From contig CM038214.1 of the NCBI GenBank assembly GCA_021442155.1, positions 27,342,450-27,406,449 on the forward strand: 64,000 nucleotides of DNA. The letters are read 5' to 3'. The notes below the pieces were generated by a model. It was not told the DNA's origin, made no database searches, and saw nothing but the letters and a program-made list of their open reading frames with translations. Origin of the DNA: Cymbidium sinense (lineage: Eukaryota > Streptophyta > Magnoliopsida > Asparagales > Orchidaceae). Below, one piece after another: positions 24,415 to 37,440 of the stretch (position 1 is the stretch's first letter; each line of letters opens with the position of its first letter). The position numbers were made by a program, and so were the translations under genes.

Positions 24415-26539
24415 TGTTGGCTTAATTAGCCTCATGTTCGATTAATTTTGATGATAACAAACAAATGCTTGGATGTTCTAATGAATATTTTTATGTGTTT
24501 TAGATATATCAATTGCTAATTACATATTTAATACATTAGAGGAAATTGCAAGAGTAGAAGAATGAAAAGGATAATGTGAAGCTCAAGATGCAATATTTTG
24601 GGTTATATGACTATTCATATGAGTTCATTGGCATGAATCAATTTTGCTCACAACTTAACATATTATTTTAATGAGGTTAATTTATATAAATCTTTATTTA
24701 ATTAACATTCAATTATATGTTTCATACATAGCATTAAAATTATCAAAGTAATAAATGATAAAAACTATTAAGTATAATTATTTTATTTACTTAATATAAT
24801 TAAGTATTTTTTTTAATTTGTGGGTTATAAGATAACTAACATATTTATGATTATATATAAATTATATCATAATTTTTAAATGTCACATGTCAAAATTAAC
24901 AAAAATATGAAAAATTTTGTATTTTAGTCAAAGTCATTTTCTAATCAAATAATTCATATATGATTTCATCTCCAACGGATTCCTAGGATTGTTTTCCTTT
25001 AATTTAAGAGGTTACATGACCCACTTTTGATTAAAATTGAATATATTATGATTTTCTAAACATTAGCTAATTTTTATAAAGAATGCATGCTACATGCTTT
25101 GAATATATTAAGATCCATATTTGATTACTTTTGACTTACCCATGTGAATAGCCAAATTTTGGCTGCTAAATTTAATATTTATTTAATATAAATTATATTT
25201 TTATTGAATATTAAATTATTAGATGATAACATGAGGTTTGCATGATATATTTTTAAAATATGATCTTCTTGCCTATAAATAGCCCTCATTCTCTTCATGA
25301 AAGCATTCCTCATTCAAAATTCAAAATCCCTCCAGCAAATCTAAGAGAAAAATTCTTAGATTTTTCTTCCAAGTGTTCTCCAGATATTATAAGATCAAAT
25401 CCTTGGTTTGGAAGCTACAACATCTTCAACTAAGCAAGCCTTCTCAAATTACTTGAGTTTGTTTTCTTGAATTTAATCCTCTTTAGTTGTTCATGCTATT
25501 TTCACCATATATTTATTCTTTCCAATTTATACTTTTTGGTGGATTAGTCTTTAGACATTATTTTTCACATCAAAGTTTCTAAATCATTTTTTGTGATAAA
25601 CTCTTGTGATAGTTTGTAGGATCTATTTCAACATGCTGAAAATTTTAACTTCCTACAAATTTATTTTGGTTTCTTGAAATATTTCTTCATTAGTCTTATT
25701 TTGAAAGATCATTTATTCTTAGATCTATTTTAGAAGTATATTTTTAAGCATTTAAAAATAAATTATTGTGCTGAAATTATTTTTTTATTTTCAAGATCTC
25801 TCTTCTTAATTAAAAGCTTACTAGCATACTTAGATCTATCATATACTCATTTTATTATAGTACATTGTGATCATTAGCATTAATTGAAAGAATATTTTTG
25901 GTAAAAATAAAACAAATTATTCCTTGCTGAAATTTATTTTATTATGCAAAAGAATATTTTGAATTTATTTTGAAATAATTTTTATATTAGTCTACAAATT
26001 GTAATAACATAAACATCTTAGTAAGATCACTTTAAGATATTTATTTTATTATTTCTTATCAATATTAAGTGAGCATTTTATCTTGGTAAAATTTTTTAAG
26101 TGATCATTTGTAAGTTGTGAGATCATTTTTTGAATTAGATAGCTTGGTATATTTTTGAGAAATTTATTATTTTATATTTTTCTTTTTGTGCTGTAAAATT
26201 TATATTGGGGTTGCACTCACCCCTTTGTAGGAGAGTACATATTATTATAGGGGATGTACTTGCCCCATTATAGGAGAGTACTATTTCTAAGCATTTTTGC
26301 ATTTAGTGGATTCCTAGCCAGGGCTAGGCATGGACGAGGCGATTTTGGGGTTTAACCAAAAAAAAATTGTGTGTCTATTGTCTCTCTTTATTTTACTGCC
26401 CTTTTATTTTTGTTGCATTAAGAATTGTATCCTATCATTATAAAATCAAAAATTAATTTTATACTAAAACTTAAAATTTTAATATCGCCCAATTCACCCC
26501 CCCAACCCCCCTCCCCTTTAGGTGCTATAGTGACTCACA
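24415..26539 (+). repeat. 3' LTR of copia element
   Basis: About 2.12 kb, beginning TGTTGGCTTAATTAGCC and ending GTGACTCACA, homologous along its length to the 5' LTR. It has a TATA box at 25274-25281. It keeps a C-rich run near 26488-26517 that the 5' LTR lacks, and itself lacks a short block near 26475 present in the 5' LTR. TTAAA after it is the probable right target-site duplication. Confidence 0.92.
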
Positions 26540-26544
26540 TTAAA

Positions 26545-29500
26545 AACCTAAAAACCTAAACCTAAATAAAATAAGACCTAAAAAGAAAATAAATAAATAA
26601 AACCTAAACCTAAATAAAATAAAAACCTAAACTTGAAGCTAAACCTAAAAATAAAATATAACATAAATTGAAACTAAACTAAAATAAAATAAATAAAAAC
26701 CTAAACTAAACTAAAAAATAAAATAAATATAAAAAAACCTAAATAAAATAAATACTAAACGTAAAATAAAAATAAAATGAACCTAAACTAAAATGAAATA
26801 AAAACTAAACAAAAATCTATACCTAAAAAATAAACCTAAAACCAAAACCTAAAAATAAATTAAAAAAGCCTAAACCCTAAACTAAAAAAAACCAAACTTA
26901 AAATAAAAATAAAATAAGCCTAAATCTAAACTAAAATAAATAAACCTAAACCTAAACATAAAATAAACTAAACCTAAACCTAAACCTAAGCTAAATGAAA
27001 TAAAATAAATTAAAAATAAACCTAAACTTAAATTAAGAAAGAAAACCTAAAAATAAACCTAAAAAAAAACCTAAAACCTATACCTAAAATTAAAAGCTAA
27101 ACCTAAAGAATAAAACAAAAATAAAACTAAACTAAAAAATAAACCTAAACTTAAACCAAAAAAATAAAATAAAAATAAAACAAAAATAAAAAGTAAACCT
27201 AAACATAAACCTAAACCTAAAAAATAAACTGAAATAAAAAACCTAAACTATAATATATAATCTTGAAATAAATAAAATAAACTAAATATAATATAAAAAA
27301 ACTTAAATAAAAAATAAAATAAACTAAAATAAATAAAAAATAAACTAAATAAACCTAAACCTACTTGATTACTTAATTTTTTTTAAAAAAAACCCTAAAA
27401 CTAACCCTAAACCCTAAACTCTAGCCATAAACCCTAAACCCTAAAACTTATCCTAAACCCTTAACCCAAAACCCTAAAATCCAAAGCCCAAAACCCAAAA
27501 CCCAAAACCCTAAACCCAAAAACCTGCAACCCTAGACCATAAACCCTAAACCCTAAACCCTAAACCATAAACCCTATAACCTAAGCCTTAAACCCTAAAA
27601 ACCTAAAAACTTAAACTTAAACTAAAAAAAATGTAAAAATAAAATAAATAAATAAACCTAAACCAAAATAAAATAAAAGAATAAAATAAAATAAAAAACT
27701 AAACCTATACCTAAAAATAAAATAAAATAGAAAATAAAAACTAAACTAAAATAAAATAAATTAAAACTTAGACAAAACTAAAAAAAACCTAATTAAAATT
27801 TAAAGTAAATGTAAAAAAATAAGCCTAAAATAAAATCCTACAACCTAAACCTAAAAAAATAAAATAAAAACTTAAACCTAAACATAAAAATAAAAAATAA
27901 AACCTAACCCTAAAAAATAAAATAAAAATAAAACTAAACTAAAAAAATAAACATAAACCTAAACCTAAACCTAAAAAATAAACTAAAATTAAAAAAACCT
28001 AAACTAAAGTAAATAAACCAAAAATAAATAAACTAAACTAAATAAAAATAAAAAATAAACCTAAACCCTAAATCCTAAATCCTAAATCCTAAACCATAAA
28101 CTCTAAACCCCAAACTAACCCTAAATCTACAACCCTAAACCCTAAACCCTAAAAAACTTAACTTAAACTAAATAAAACCTAAAAATAAAATAAATAAATA
28201 AAACCTAAAGCTAAATAAAATAAAAACATAAAATGAAATAAAAACCAAAACTAAAACCTAAACCTATACCTAAACCTAAACCTAAACATAAACCTAAAAA
28301 CTAAATAAAAACTTAAACCAAAAAATAAATAAAAAATAAAACCTAAACCGTAAACTAATAAAAACCTAAACCTAAAATAAAAATAAAATAAACATAAACA
28401 AAAATAAATAATACCTAAACCTAAATCTAAAATAAGCTAAACATAAACCTAGAACTAAACTAAATAAAATAAAATAAACTTAAAATAAATTTAAACCTAA
28501 ACTAAAACATAAAACCTAAAAATAAGCATAAAACCTCAAACTAAAAAAATAAAATAAAAATGTAAACCTAGACCTAAAAATAAAAAATAGAACTTAAACC
28601 GTAAAAATAAAATAAAAATAAAACTAAACTAAAAATAAACCTAAACCAAAACCTAAACCTAAAAAAAAAAAAATAAAAAACATAAACTAAAATAAATTAA
28701 CCTAAAATAAATAAACTAAACTAAATAAAAATTAAAAAACCTAAACAAATATATAAATAAAATAAAATAAAATAAATAAAAAATAATCTAAATAAACCTA
28801 AACATACTAGTTTACTTAATTAAAAATAATAATAAAATAAAAAATAAATAAATAAGCCCTAACCCTAAACGCCAAAAAATAAAACTTACCCTAAACTCTA
28901 AACCTACAACCCTAAACCTTACAGTCTAAAACCCTGAATGCTAAATCCTAAACCCAAAACCCTAAAACCCTAAACCGTAAACCTTAAACCCTAAACCCTA
29001 AAATCTACAACCATAAACTCTAAACCCTAAACCCCAAACCTTAGACCCTAAACCCTAAACCCTAAACCCTAAACCTTAAAAACCTAAACCTAGACTAAAT
29101 AAAACCTAAAAATAAAATAAATAAAAAAAATTTAAATCTAAATAAAATAATAAAATGAAATAAAAACCTAAACTAAAACTTGAACCTAAACTTAAACTTA
29201 AACCTAAAAATAAAATAAAATAAAATTAATAAAAACTAAACTAAAAGAAAATAAATAGAAACCTAAACTAACTACAAAAATAAAATAAACCTAAAAATAA
29301 AAAACCTAAATAAAAATAAAAACTAAACGATAAACAAAAATAAAATAAACCTAAAACCTAAACCTAAAAACATAAAATAAAAACCTAAACCTAAACCTAA
29401 AAATAAAAAATAAACCCTAACCCAAAATCCTAAAACCTAAACCATAAAACTAACCCTAAACCCTAGACCCTAAACCTATAACACTAAACCCTAAACCCCA

Positions 29501-31455
29501 AACCCTCAAAAATACTAAACCTTAAACCCTAAATCCTAAAAGCCTTAACCTAAATTAAACAAACCTAAAAAATAAAATAAATAAAAAATCCTAAACCAAA
29601 ATAAAATGAAATAATAAAATACAATAAAAACCTAAACTAAAACCTATACCTAAACCTAAAATAAACTAAACTTAAACCCTAAACTAAATAAAATAAAATA
29701 ACCTAAAAATAAACCTAAACTAAACTAAAAAAATAAACCTAAATTAAAACCTAAACCTCCTTAAACCTAAAAAAAATAAAATAAAAACCTAATCTAAAAC
29801 ACACCTAAATAAACCCTAAATCTGAAAACCTAAGTCCTAAACCCTAAAACCTAATGCTAAACTATAATCCTAAACCTAAACAACTATAAACCTAACTTAA
29901 CCTAAACTAATCAGAACCCTAAACCTAATCCTAACAACCTAAACTAAACTAAACTCTTCCTAAACTAAACCTAAACTAAACCTAAACTCTAAACCTTAAA
30001 ACCCTAAATCCAAACCCTAAACCCTAAAACCTAAACCCTAAACTCGAAACCCTAAACAAACCATAAACCCTAAACACTAAACCCCAAATCCTAAACCCTT
30101 AACCCTAAACCCTAAACCATAAACCTTAAAAAGCTAAAAACTTAAACTTAAACTAAATATAACCTAATAATAAAATAAATAAAAGAACTTAAACAAAAAT
30201 AAAATAATATAAAAAATAAAATAATACAAAAAAATAAAATAAAAACATAAACTTAAACCTAATCCTAAACCTAAACATAAAAAGAAATTAAAATAAAAAA
30301 CCCTAACCCTAAACTTTAAACCTAAAACTCTAAACTATAATCCCTAAATCCTATACCCTAAACCCTAAGAAACCCTAAGCATTAAATCTTAAACCCTAAA
30401 CCCTAAACTCTAAACCCTAGCCTTAAACCCTAAACCATAAACCCTAAAACCTAAAATGTTAATCTAAACTAAATTAAAACCTTAAACTAAACCATAAAAA
30501 ATCAACCCAACCCAAACCCAAAACCCTAAAACCTAAACCTAAACCTTAAACTCTAAACCCTAAACTTATAACCTTGAACCCTAAACCCCAAACCTAAACC
30601 CTAAACGTTAAACCCTAAACCCTAAACCCTAAATCCTAAACCCTAAGAACCTAACAACCTAAACATAAACTAAACAAAACCTAAATAAAATAAAATAAAA
30701 TAAAAACCTAAACTAAAACCAAAACTTATACCTAAACTTAAACCTAAACCTAAACCTAAAAATAAAATCAAATAAAAATAAACACTAAACTAAAATAAAA
30801 TAAATAGAAACCTAAACTACACTAAAAATAAAATAAACCTAAAAATAAAAAACCTAAACCTAAACCTAAAAATAAAATGTAAAACCTAAATAAAATAAAA
30901 ATAATCACTAAACCTTAAACCCTGAAACTACAATACTAAACCTTAAACCTTAAACCCTAAATCTTAAAAAACACTAAACCCTACACTCTAAACCCTAAAA
31001 ACCTTAACCTAAATAAATGAAATCCTAAAAATAAAATAAATAAATAAACCTAAACATAAATAAATAAATAAAATAAAATAAAATAAAAAAATAACTAAAC
31101 TAAAATCTAAACCAAAAAATTAAATAAAATAAAAAAAATAAAAACTACACCAAAATAAAATAAATAAAAACCTAAACTAAACTAAAAAATAAAGTAAGCC
31201 TAAAAATAAAAAACCTAAATAAAATAAAAACTAAATGTAAAATAAAAATAAAATAAACCTAAAATAAAATAAAAACTAAATAAAAACATAAACCAAAAAA
31301 CTAAACCTAAAAAATAAAACCTAAAAAAATAAAAATAAAACCCAACCCTAAACTAAAAAGAAAACCAAAACCTAAAATAAACCTAATCCTAAACTAAAAT
31401 AAATAAAACTAAAACCTAAACCTAAACCCTAAACAAAATAAAATAAAATAAACCT
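26545..31455. repeat. Degenerate telomere-derived array, about 4.9 kb
   Basis: The right continuation of the array split by the copia element. It cycles between CCCTAAA-rich and TAAAATAAA-rich stretches. Two good landmarks (CTACTTGATTACTTAATTTT at 27361 and CATACTAGTTTACTTAATTA at 28803) are 1,443 bp apart. No GRP fragment, gene or other insertion is visible in it. It ends at the AT-rich tandem repeat near 31456. Confidence 0.95.
27369..28811. repeat. One higher-order repeat unit without GRP insert (1,443 bp)
   Basis: Measured between successive TTACTTAAT landmarks. Order inside: CCCTAAA-rich, CCTAAA, TAAAATAAA-rich with a further C-rich patch near 28060-28160, then landmark. Other landmark positions are 8224, 9036 (weak), 15362, 17223, 51812, 53602 (TTGCTTAAT), 55314 (weak) and 56924. 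Units containing GRP copies 3, 4 and 5 measure about 1,861, 1,710 and 1,610 bp. Confidence 0.7.
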
Positions 31456-32445
31456 AAACCTTGTGTATAACTTTTAATATTTTTTATTTAGACTAATTTA
31501 TGATTTTTTTTATCTTAAGCAATACCTTGTGATGTGATATGCAATATAATATGATATAATATGTTATAGTTTATTATAATATAGGATGCCATAACATAGT
31601 GTAGCATCATGCATTATAGCTAACTATTGTGTATAACTACTTATTAATTAGCATATTTTAGTTTGTTATAGTATGAAGTAGTGAGTTTGTACTGGCATAA
31701 TTCATAGAAATATTGATTTATAGGCTGAGATGATGGGATTTGGCCAAATTTAAAGTAAGCTTTAGGGAATATCATTGGGGTGCTATGGTGTGTCATTTTT
31801 AATCCAAAAGAATGGAATTTTACATTCAAAATAAAGGTTCAATTTTTAACAAAATTTTATAAAGTTTTTGCTTAAAGTGATTTATTTTAAGGTGTACTGT
31901 AAGATAATATAATATATGAAAGCATATTAAAAAATAATGTACATAATAATATAACTTCACATATATATGGATGTGGTGGAGTGTTACTAAATGTTATTGC
32001 ACATTTTAGTATGTTTTACTTTTGTTATAATACATTGGGTTAAAACTCACAAAAATGTTAATTTGAAGGTTGAGATGGAAGAATTTGGCCAAATTCACAG
32101 CACACACAAAGAAGCAACACCAAAATTATAATAGAAAAACAACAATTTTTCATCCAAAATTAACATTATTCATAATTTGAGAAAATTTTGTTATTTGTTC
32201 CTTTTAAGTGATTCTAATGAGGTGTAATGTTAGATAATATGTTATAATATTGCAAATTATAATATAACATCATATATTAAAATAAATATAGTGTGTTAAT
32301 TTACACTATAATATGTTTAGCATGATATTGTATAGTTAGTTTGAGCTTACACCATCACAAATCATAAAATGTTCATTACAATGTTAAGATAATGTAATTT
32401 GAACAAATACATTATTATGCATTTGGTTGAAGTATTAAAGGTGTG
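31456..32445. repeat. AT-rich tandem repeat, about 315-345-bp unit
   Basis: A second satellite-like block, unlike the CCCTAAA arrays. Three imperfect units are aligned by GGCTGAGATGATGGGATTTG (31723), GGTTGAGATGGAAGAATTTG (32068) and GTTAAGATAATGTAATTTG (32383), giving spacings of 345 and 315 bp. Each unit also holds a block like AAGGTGTACTGTAAGATAATAT (near 31890 and 32228). A partial unit lies at the left edge. It sits exactly between the array and the gypsy 3' region. It could be a decayed satellite or part of a gypsy terminal region. No gene is supported. Confidence 0.75.
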
Positions 32446-34920
32446 CATAAGATTTGATGAGAATTCCATGTCAAGGACATGGAGGGAGATCCACTAGGGG
32501 ATCACACATGCATTGGACATGACATGTGAGGGTCTATGTAGAGGGCATAGAAGAATAAAATCTACTAGGGATAAGGTTTAAATTTCATTTGATTATATAA
32601 TTTATGGAAAGAAGATCTGCTAAGGATACAACTTTATAAACCACCAGGGATTAAGAACAAATTGGCTTTAATTTGTTTTGTTTTAATTGATGTGGAGGCA
32701 TATCTATTAGAGATATGGCCTCGAGTCCACTGGGGATTGGGTATTTGAACCTTCCACTAGGGATGCAGGTCGATCTATTTGTTTTGGATTGGGATTTGAG
32801 TTTGATTTCTTAGATTTGTTTGGGGATGTATTTGTTTGGGGATGTATCTGTTAGGGGTAAGAGTTTGGTTGGATTTTCTTGATTTATACTCTTTTGGGGG
32901 CGTTGGTTTAATTTGGCTCCATTAGGGAAGTCAATTTTCAATTTGATTTATTTGCTTGACTTGTTTATATATGATTTGGGGCTCCACTAGGGAGAAGGGT
33001 GTGATTTAACTCCATGAGGAAAATCAGATTGGGTTTAATTTCATCTGACTTAATGTATGGACCTTATCGGTGTGCGATGGATCCATTGAGAAGGGGTTAT
33101 ATCAGCATTGACCTACCAAAGGTTTACAAATCCAAAAGGATAGTCTACCGGATATGGGGTAAAGCTAGCCAACCTAAGGGGTTGTCTTTCAGTGTACAAC
33201 AGCTATGCTATGAAGTAAGTGTAGCAGACTTACATCTTCTAAAGTGAGGAACACCCACTAGGGTGAGCTGTTGGATGCACAATAAATTGAACCTAACCTA
33301 GGTTGACTATTGAGTGAATGCCACTGGGGACTTATGTCAACTCAAAAGTAGTCAAGATTAATTTTATCTTAAATTCATGTGATTTGATATGGTTTGTTTG
33401 GTCTAGTTTAATTTTGAATTGAAGGCATATTCAGGATGTGAGCTCCAATTTAATTTATGGAACAAGTCGGTGTGCAATGGACACACTAAGAATAAGCTAT
33501 ATCAGACTTGTCTTATCTCAGATTTACAAATCCAAAGGGATAGTCTACTGGCCAGGGGGTATATCTTGCCAACCTAAGGGGTTGCCTTTCAGTGTGCAAT
33601 AGTTGTGCTAGGAAGAAGGTGCAACAGACTTACATTTTCTAAAGCAAGGAACAATTGCTGGTGTGACCTGTTGGTAGCACAACAAATTAAACTTGACTTA
33701 GGGGAGACTACTAAGTGAATGCTGCTAGGGACTTATATCAACTGAAGAGTAGTCAAGTCATTCCTATAGGGAGTTTTGTTGACACTGCCCTAAAGATAAG
33801 ATGCCTTCTCGGGAAAAGGTATCTCTATGGGTGTCCTCCTATTCCATAGTGTATATATATTTTATTTATATGTTTGTGTGGACCCTATTGGTGTACAAGG
33901 GACCACACTAAGAAGGTACTATGTCGGCCTTAACTTATCTCAAGTTTACTAGACTAAGGTAGAATCTACACATCTACAGGATGGATTCTCCTACCACAGG
34001 GGTGGTTACTAGGAAAGGGAAACCGTCCAATTCGATAGTAACCCAGGTAGTGTCTAAATGGGTCATAAAGGATGTTATCCAAATATAGTTCCCACGGGGG
34101 AGGTGCTGCTAGGGGCATTATCTTGAGCTCTAAAAAGGAAAGGCTATAAGTGTATGGTGGCCAACTCAATAAGAAAGCATAGCAGACTTACATTTGCCAT
34201 GAGTGGTGTATCCTAAGGTGTAAGAACCAACTAACCTATGGTGTATCCATCAGCATGAGTGGTGGATTCATCAAGATAGTGAGAACCAACCAACCTAAGG
34301 TTCCCATCGGTGTGTAACAATCAATATAGAAATAAAGCGTGTAGGCTTACAACTTTCCAAGTAGAACTGATCATCGGAATAGTCTATCATCGATGGGACA
34401 TATGTTATTTGAGATAGAGTGACTACTAAGGGGGAGCCCCAAGGATGGAATGGACCCAAACTTAAGTATTAAAGAGGGAAGGAGCTGCTTTGGTACTTAT
34501 CCTAAACCTCAAATATACTTGACACAATTAGTGCACAAAAGCTAATCCAAGAAGAAAGTGTAGAAGATAAGCATCCTCTTAAATGAAACCAACTTGAGGT
34601 AGCCTACCGGCCACGTAGTAAGCTCTACCAAACTAACAAGGCTCTCGTCAATGAGTAATGGCCAAGTAAGGAAGGAAAGCATAGCAAACTTACATCTTCC
34701 AAAGCAAGAAAACCACTAGGGTAATACACTAGCAGGGTGGCACGTTAGCCCAACCTAGAGCAGCTACTAAGTGAGTGTCGTTGAGGGAGTTATCTCAACT
34801 TAGAGTAGCCCGAGACAAAAGATATGTGTTTGTTTTATATGTTTATATGTAGTTTGTGTTTATGTTGTGTCAATGAAGGATAGGATGCTGCTCGAGTTCC
34901 TTACACCTACCCTAAACACA
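32446..34920 (-). repeat. Non-coding region downstream of gypsy integrase, with tandem repeats
   Basis: Read on the minus strand, this lies between the gypsy integrase and where the 3' LTR would be. Two features stand out. Dispersed CCACTAGGG or CCACTGGGG motifs occur, for example near 32490, 32730, 32755, 32981, 33258 and 33312. An imperfect tandem repeat of about 400 bp occupies roughly 33043-34815: anchors ATCCAAAAGGATAGTCTAC (33129) and ATCCAAAGGGATAGTCTAC (33530), and CAGACTTACAT recurs at 33227, 33627 and about 34188. Hypervariable tandem repeats downstream of pol are known in plant Tat/Ogre-type gypsy elements. A small + strand reading frame at 33014-33247 falls inside this repeat and is not taken as a gene. 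Confidence 0.7.
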
Positions 34921-36050
34921 TTATGGCAAATTCACAAATAAGAATACTTTCAACATGGAACATACTGAATTCGTAATAGAATTTTCATTGATGGTAATTA
35001 TTTTTAAAAATAATTTATAATATTTCTTTAAGTAGAGCCTATTGATTGGAAGAATTGGGCACTCTCCCTTATGATTAATAAGTTGAAAAGATCTTTTTTG
35101 GTGGGCCTTCTCTATGGCAAAAGGGCCTTCCCAAGTGGGTTCAAACATGTCTCCCATCTTATGAAGGGAAATAATCGGTCTCCTTAGAATTAAAATAAGC
35201 TCTCCTATGTGAAACAATCTAGAAATGCCAACTTATTATGACCATGAATAATTTTAGCCTTGTACAACTCAAGGTTTTAGCATGACTGCAAGCATCTATC
35301 CTTCAAACCTTCAAGCTTTTCTAACCACAACTTGGCGTTCTGCTCTATTGTGATCTTGCTACCCATAGCTATCCTTAGTCAAGCAAGTTGGACTTCTAAT
35401 GATAGAATGACTTAGGACCCATACACTAAGGAGAAAGGAGTAGACTAAGTTGGAGTTCTATATGTGGTGCGGTAGGCCCACAAGGCTTCAACTAACTGCT
35501 CATGCCACTATCACTTGTTATTGTCGAGTATCTTCTTCAGTATTTGGATGAGAGTTTTGTTGAAGGCTTTTGCTAAGTCATTTGCCCTTGGGTAGTTAAT
35601 GGTAGAATATCTTTAATCTATATTATGTCTTCGGGCAAATTTATTGATCTCGGTGCTCTTGAATGTAATACCATTATCAGATATAATTCATCCAGGCACT
35701 CCGAACCTATATATGATATAGTTCCTAAAAAACTGAAGCACATACTGAGTTGTGACCTCTTTGAGTGGAATTGCCTTTGCCTATTTGGAAAAGTTGTCAA
35801 TAGCAACTAAGGTGAACCGATGACCCTTAGAAGAAGGAGGATCAATCAGACCCACTAAGTTGGTACCCCAACACTCGAATATCCATGACGCTAGTGTAGG
35901 ATGTAGAATGTTGGATGGTTGGTGTAGGACCACACCATGTATTTGACATTGGTGGTATTGCCTAACCGCATCCATGTAATCTTTGATCATCAATGACAAG
36001 TAGTATTCTATTCTCTTGATCTTAGTTTTCATCTTTGGACCAGATTCGTT
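34921..36050 (-). pseudogene. gypsy integrase, broken
   Basis: Minus-strand integrase of a Ty3/gypsy element. Reading from 36032 down: CECWGTNLV-like core start (seen as ECWGTNLVGLIDPPSSKGHR), VAIDNFSK, then near 35720-35640 a stretch equivalent to the second catalytic region (ISDNGITFKS). NYPRAND and AFNKTLIQILKKILD follow, then WHEQLVEALWAYRTTYRTPT near 35500. The end at 35217-34921 carries the GPF-type C-terminal domain (FEPTWEGPFAIEKAHQKRSF and ILPINRLYLKKYY). Several frameshifts and stops separate these pieces. It would have integrated the element's cDNA. Confidence 0.88.
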
Positions 36051-37440
36051 GGCTCCACATTACCCTGAGTGTACCTCAATCATGATCTTATGGGCTTCAT
36101 GCATGTCTAAACAATGTAACCACATATGAATGAAAGACCGCCGGTATAATACACCATCCACAAGAGCATAGGAAAGTGTTCTCTATTTCATCTGATGGGC
36201 TTGGGACTTCTCTTGAGGTAGTTGCCCTTTGTTTAGGTAATCCATCAATGGTTGCCTCCAATCTAACTCCTCATCCTTCTTCACAATGGCAACCTCCCCT
36301 TAAAGAGAGTACTTTTTGATGAGTTCAATATCAATATGGGATAAGACTTGTCTATATTGAACTTTCATTGATATGTACTCATCCTTCGGGCATGCCAACT
36401 CCTTCGCAAGCTTGGCTAAAGCATACACTACAGCATTCTCTCCTCGAGGAATCTTATAAATGGTAACCTCTGGAATTTGGGCCAAGAACTCCACAGTGTA
36501 CTTATGGTGGTGATGGAGCTTGGGCTTTATAACCATATAGGACCCAGTGGTTTGGTTGATAACTAGCTGAGAATTCTTGAATATGTTAATGTTCTAGATG
36601 CTTAGAGTAAAGGCTAACTCCAAACTGGCAATCAAAGCCTCATATTTGGCTTCATTACTGGTGCAAGGATTGGACAGAAAATATGAGAATCTCATCACAT
36701 CACAGTTCAGAGTTAAGAGAACTATTCCTACCCCTACCTTTCTTGAAATAGTAGATTATGGTTCTTCTCCTCTTTAAGAGGAAGCTGCACCATCAAAGTA
36801 CATCTCACAATAGTGAATTCAAGTATCCCCTAAGTTCATGATTTGTTCATCGGGGTGATCATCACTAAGTAGAGAGTTAGCAGGAAGTGTGTGTGCTATT
36901 AAGAAATTCACTAGCACTTGTCCTTTCATCGCATGGAGGGGTATGAAGTTAATGTCAAACTATGAGAGGATCATGGACCGTCATGCCAACCATTCAGATA
37001 GCATCAGTCGTGTCATGAGATACTATAGTAGATTGATCCTAAAGATCAGGTTTACCTTATGAGAAATCATGTAGTGCTATAGCTTTTGGGATGCAAAGAT
37101 TAGAGCTAGGCAATGCTTCTCAATGGGTGGATAATTAGTCTCAACAGGGATTAGATGACGGCTAAGGTAGTAGAGTGTGTTTTCCTTCCCTTCGTCATTG
37201 GCTTGGGCCAACAAATGCTAAGGGCGTCATCTAACATAACAGTGTAAAGTATGAGCGACTTGCCCGAGATAGGAGCTGCTAGAACTGACGGCATCATCAA
37301 GTAATGCTTGATGTCTTCGAAGGCATGCTCACACTTGTCATCCCACTTGAACTTGGCATCCTTTTTAACAAGTGCTAAAAATGGTTGACATCTTCTTGAT
37401 AGGTTGAATATAAAGTGTCTTAGATATGCCAACCCTTGGA
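36051..37440 (-). pseudogene. gypsy RNase H and RT-RNase H connection, broken
   Basis: At 37432-37151 the minus strand reads MAYLRHFIFNLSRRCQPFLA, KWDDKCEHAFEDIKHYLMMP and SGKSLILY, the conserved RT-RNase H junction of plant gypsy elements, followed by YYLSRHLIPVETNYPPIEKH (near 37165-37105). A second, archaeal-type-like RNase H segment is seen at 36536-36300 (LAQIPEVTIYKIPRGENAVV, ALAKLAKEL). Tat/Ogre-type elements are known to carry such a second RNase H before integrase. Stops are frequent. Confidence 0.82.

Larger units (their letters stand above)
17369..26539 (+). mobile_element. Ty1/copia LTR retrotransposon, Sirevirus (SIRE/Maximus)-like, degenerate
   Basis: A 9.17-kb element inserted in the telomere-like array. 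Two LTRs of about 2.12 kb flank gag, protease, integrase, RT and RNase H in copia order. The target-site duplications are TTGAA on the left and TTAAA on the right, one mismatch. LTRs over 2 kb, a CCHC gag and three PPT-like purine runs before the 3' LTR fit the Sirevirus lineage. That lineage call is inference; copia membership is clear. Stops and frameshifts occur in every domain, so it is dead. The two LTRs differ by scattered substitutions and indels, so the insertion is not recent. Confidence 0.93.

Noticed and set aside
33014..33247. 77-codon + strand frame
   Set aside because: It falls within the tandem repeat beyond gypsy integrase, and the neighbouring repeat unit does not keep the frame open.
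33043..34815. CRISPR-like array of repeats and spacers
   Set aside because: The units are about 400 bp and imperfect, there are no short identical repeats with unique spacers, and the sequence is plant.
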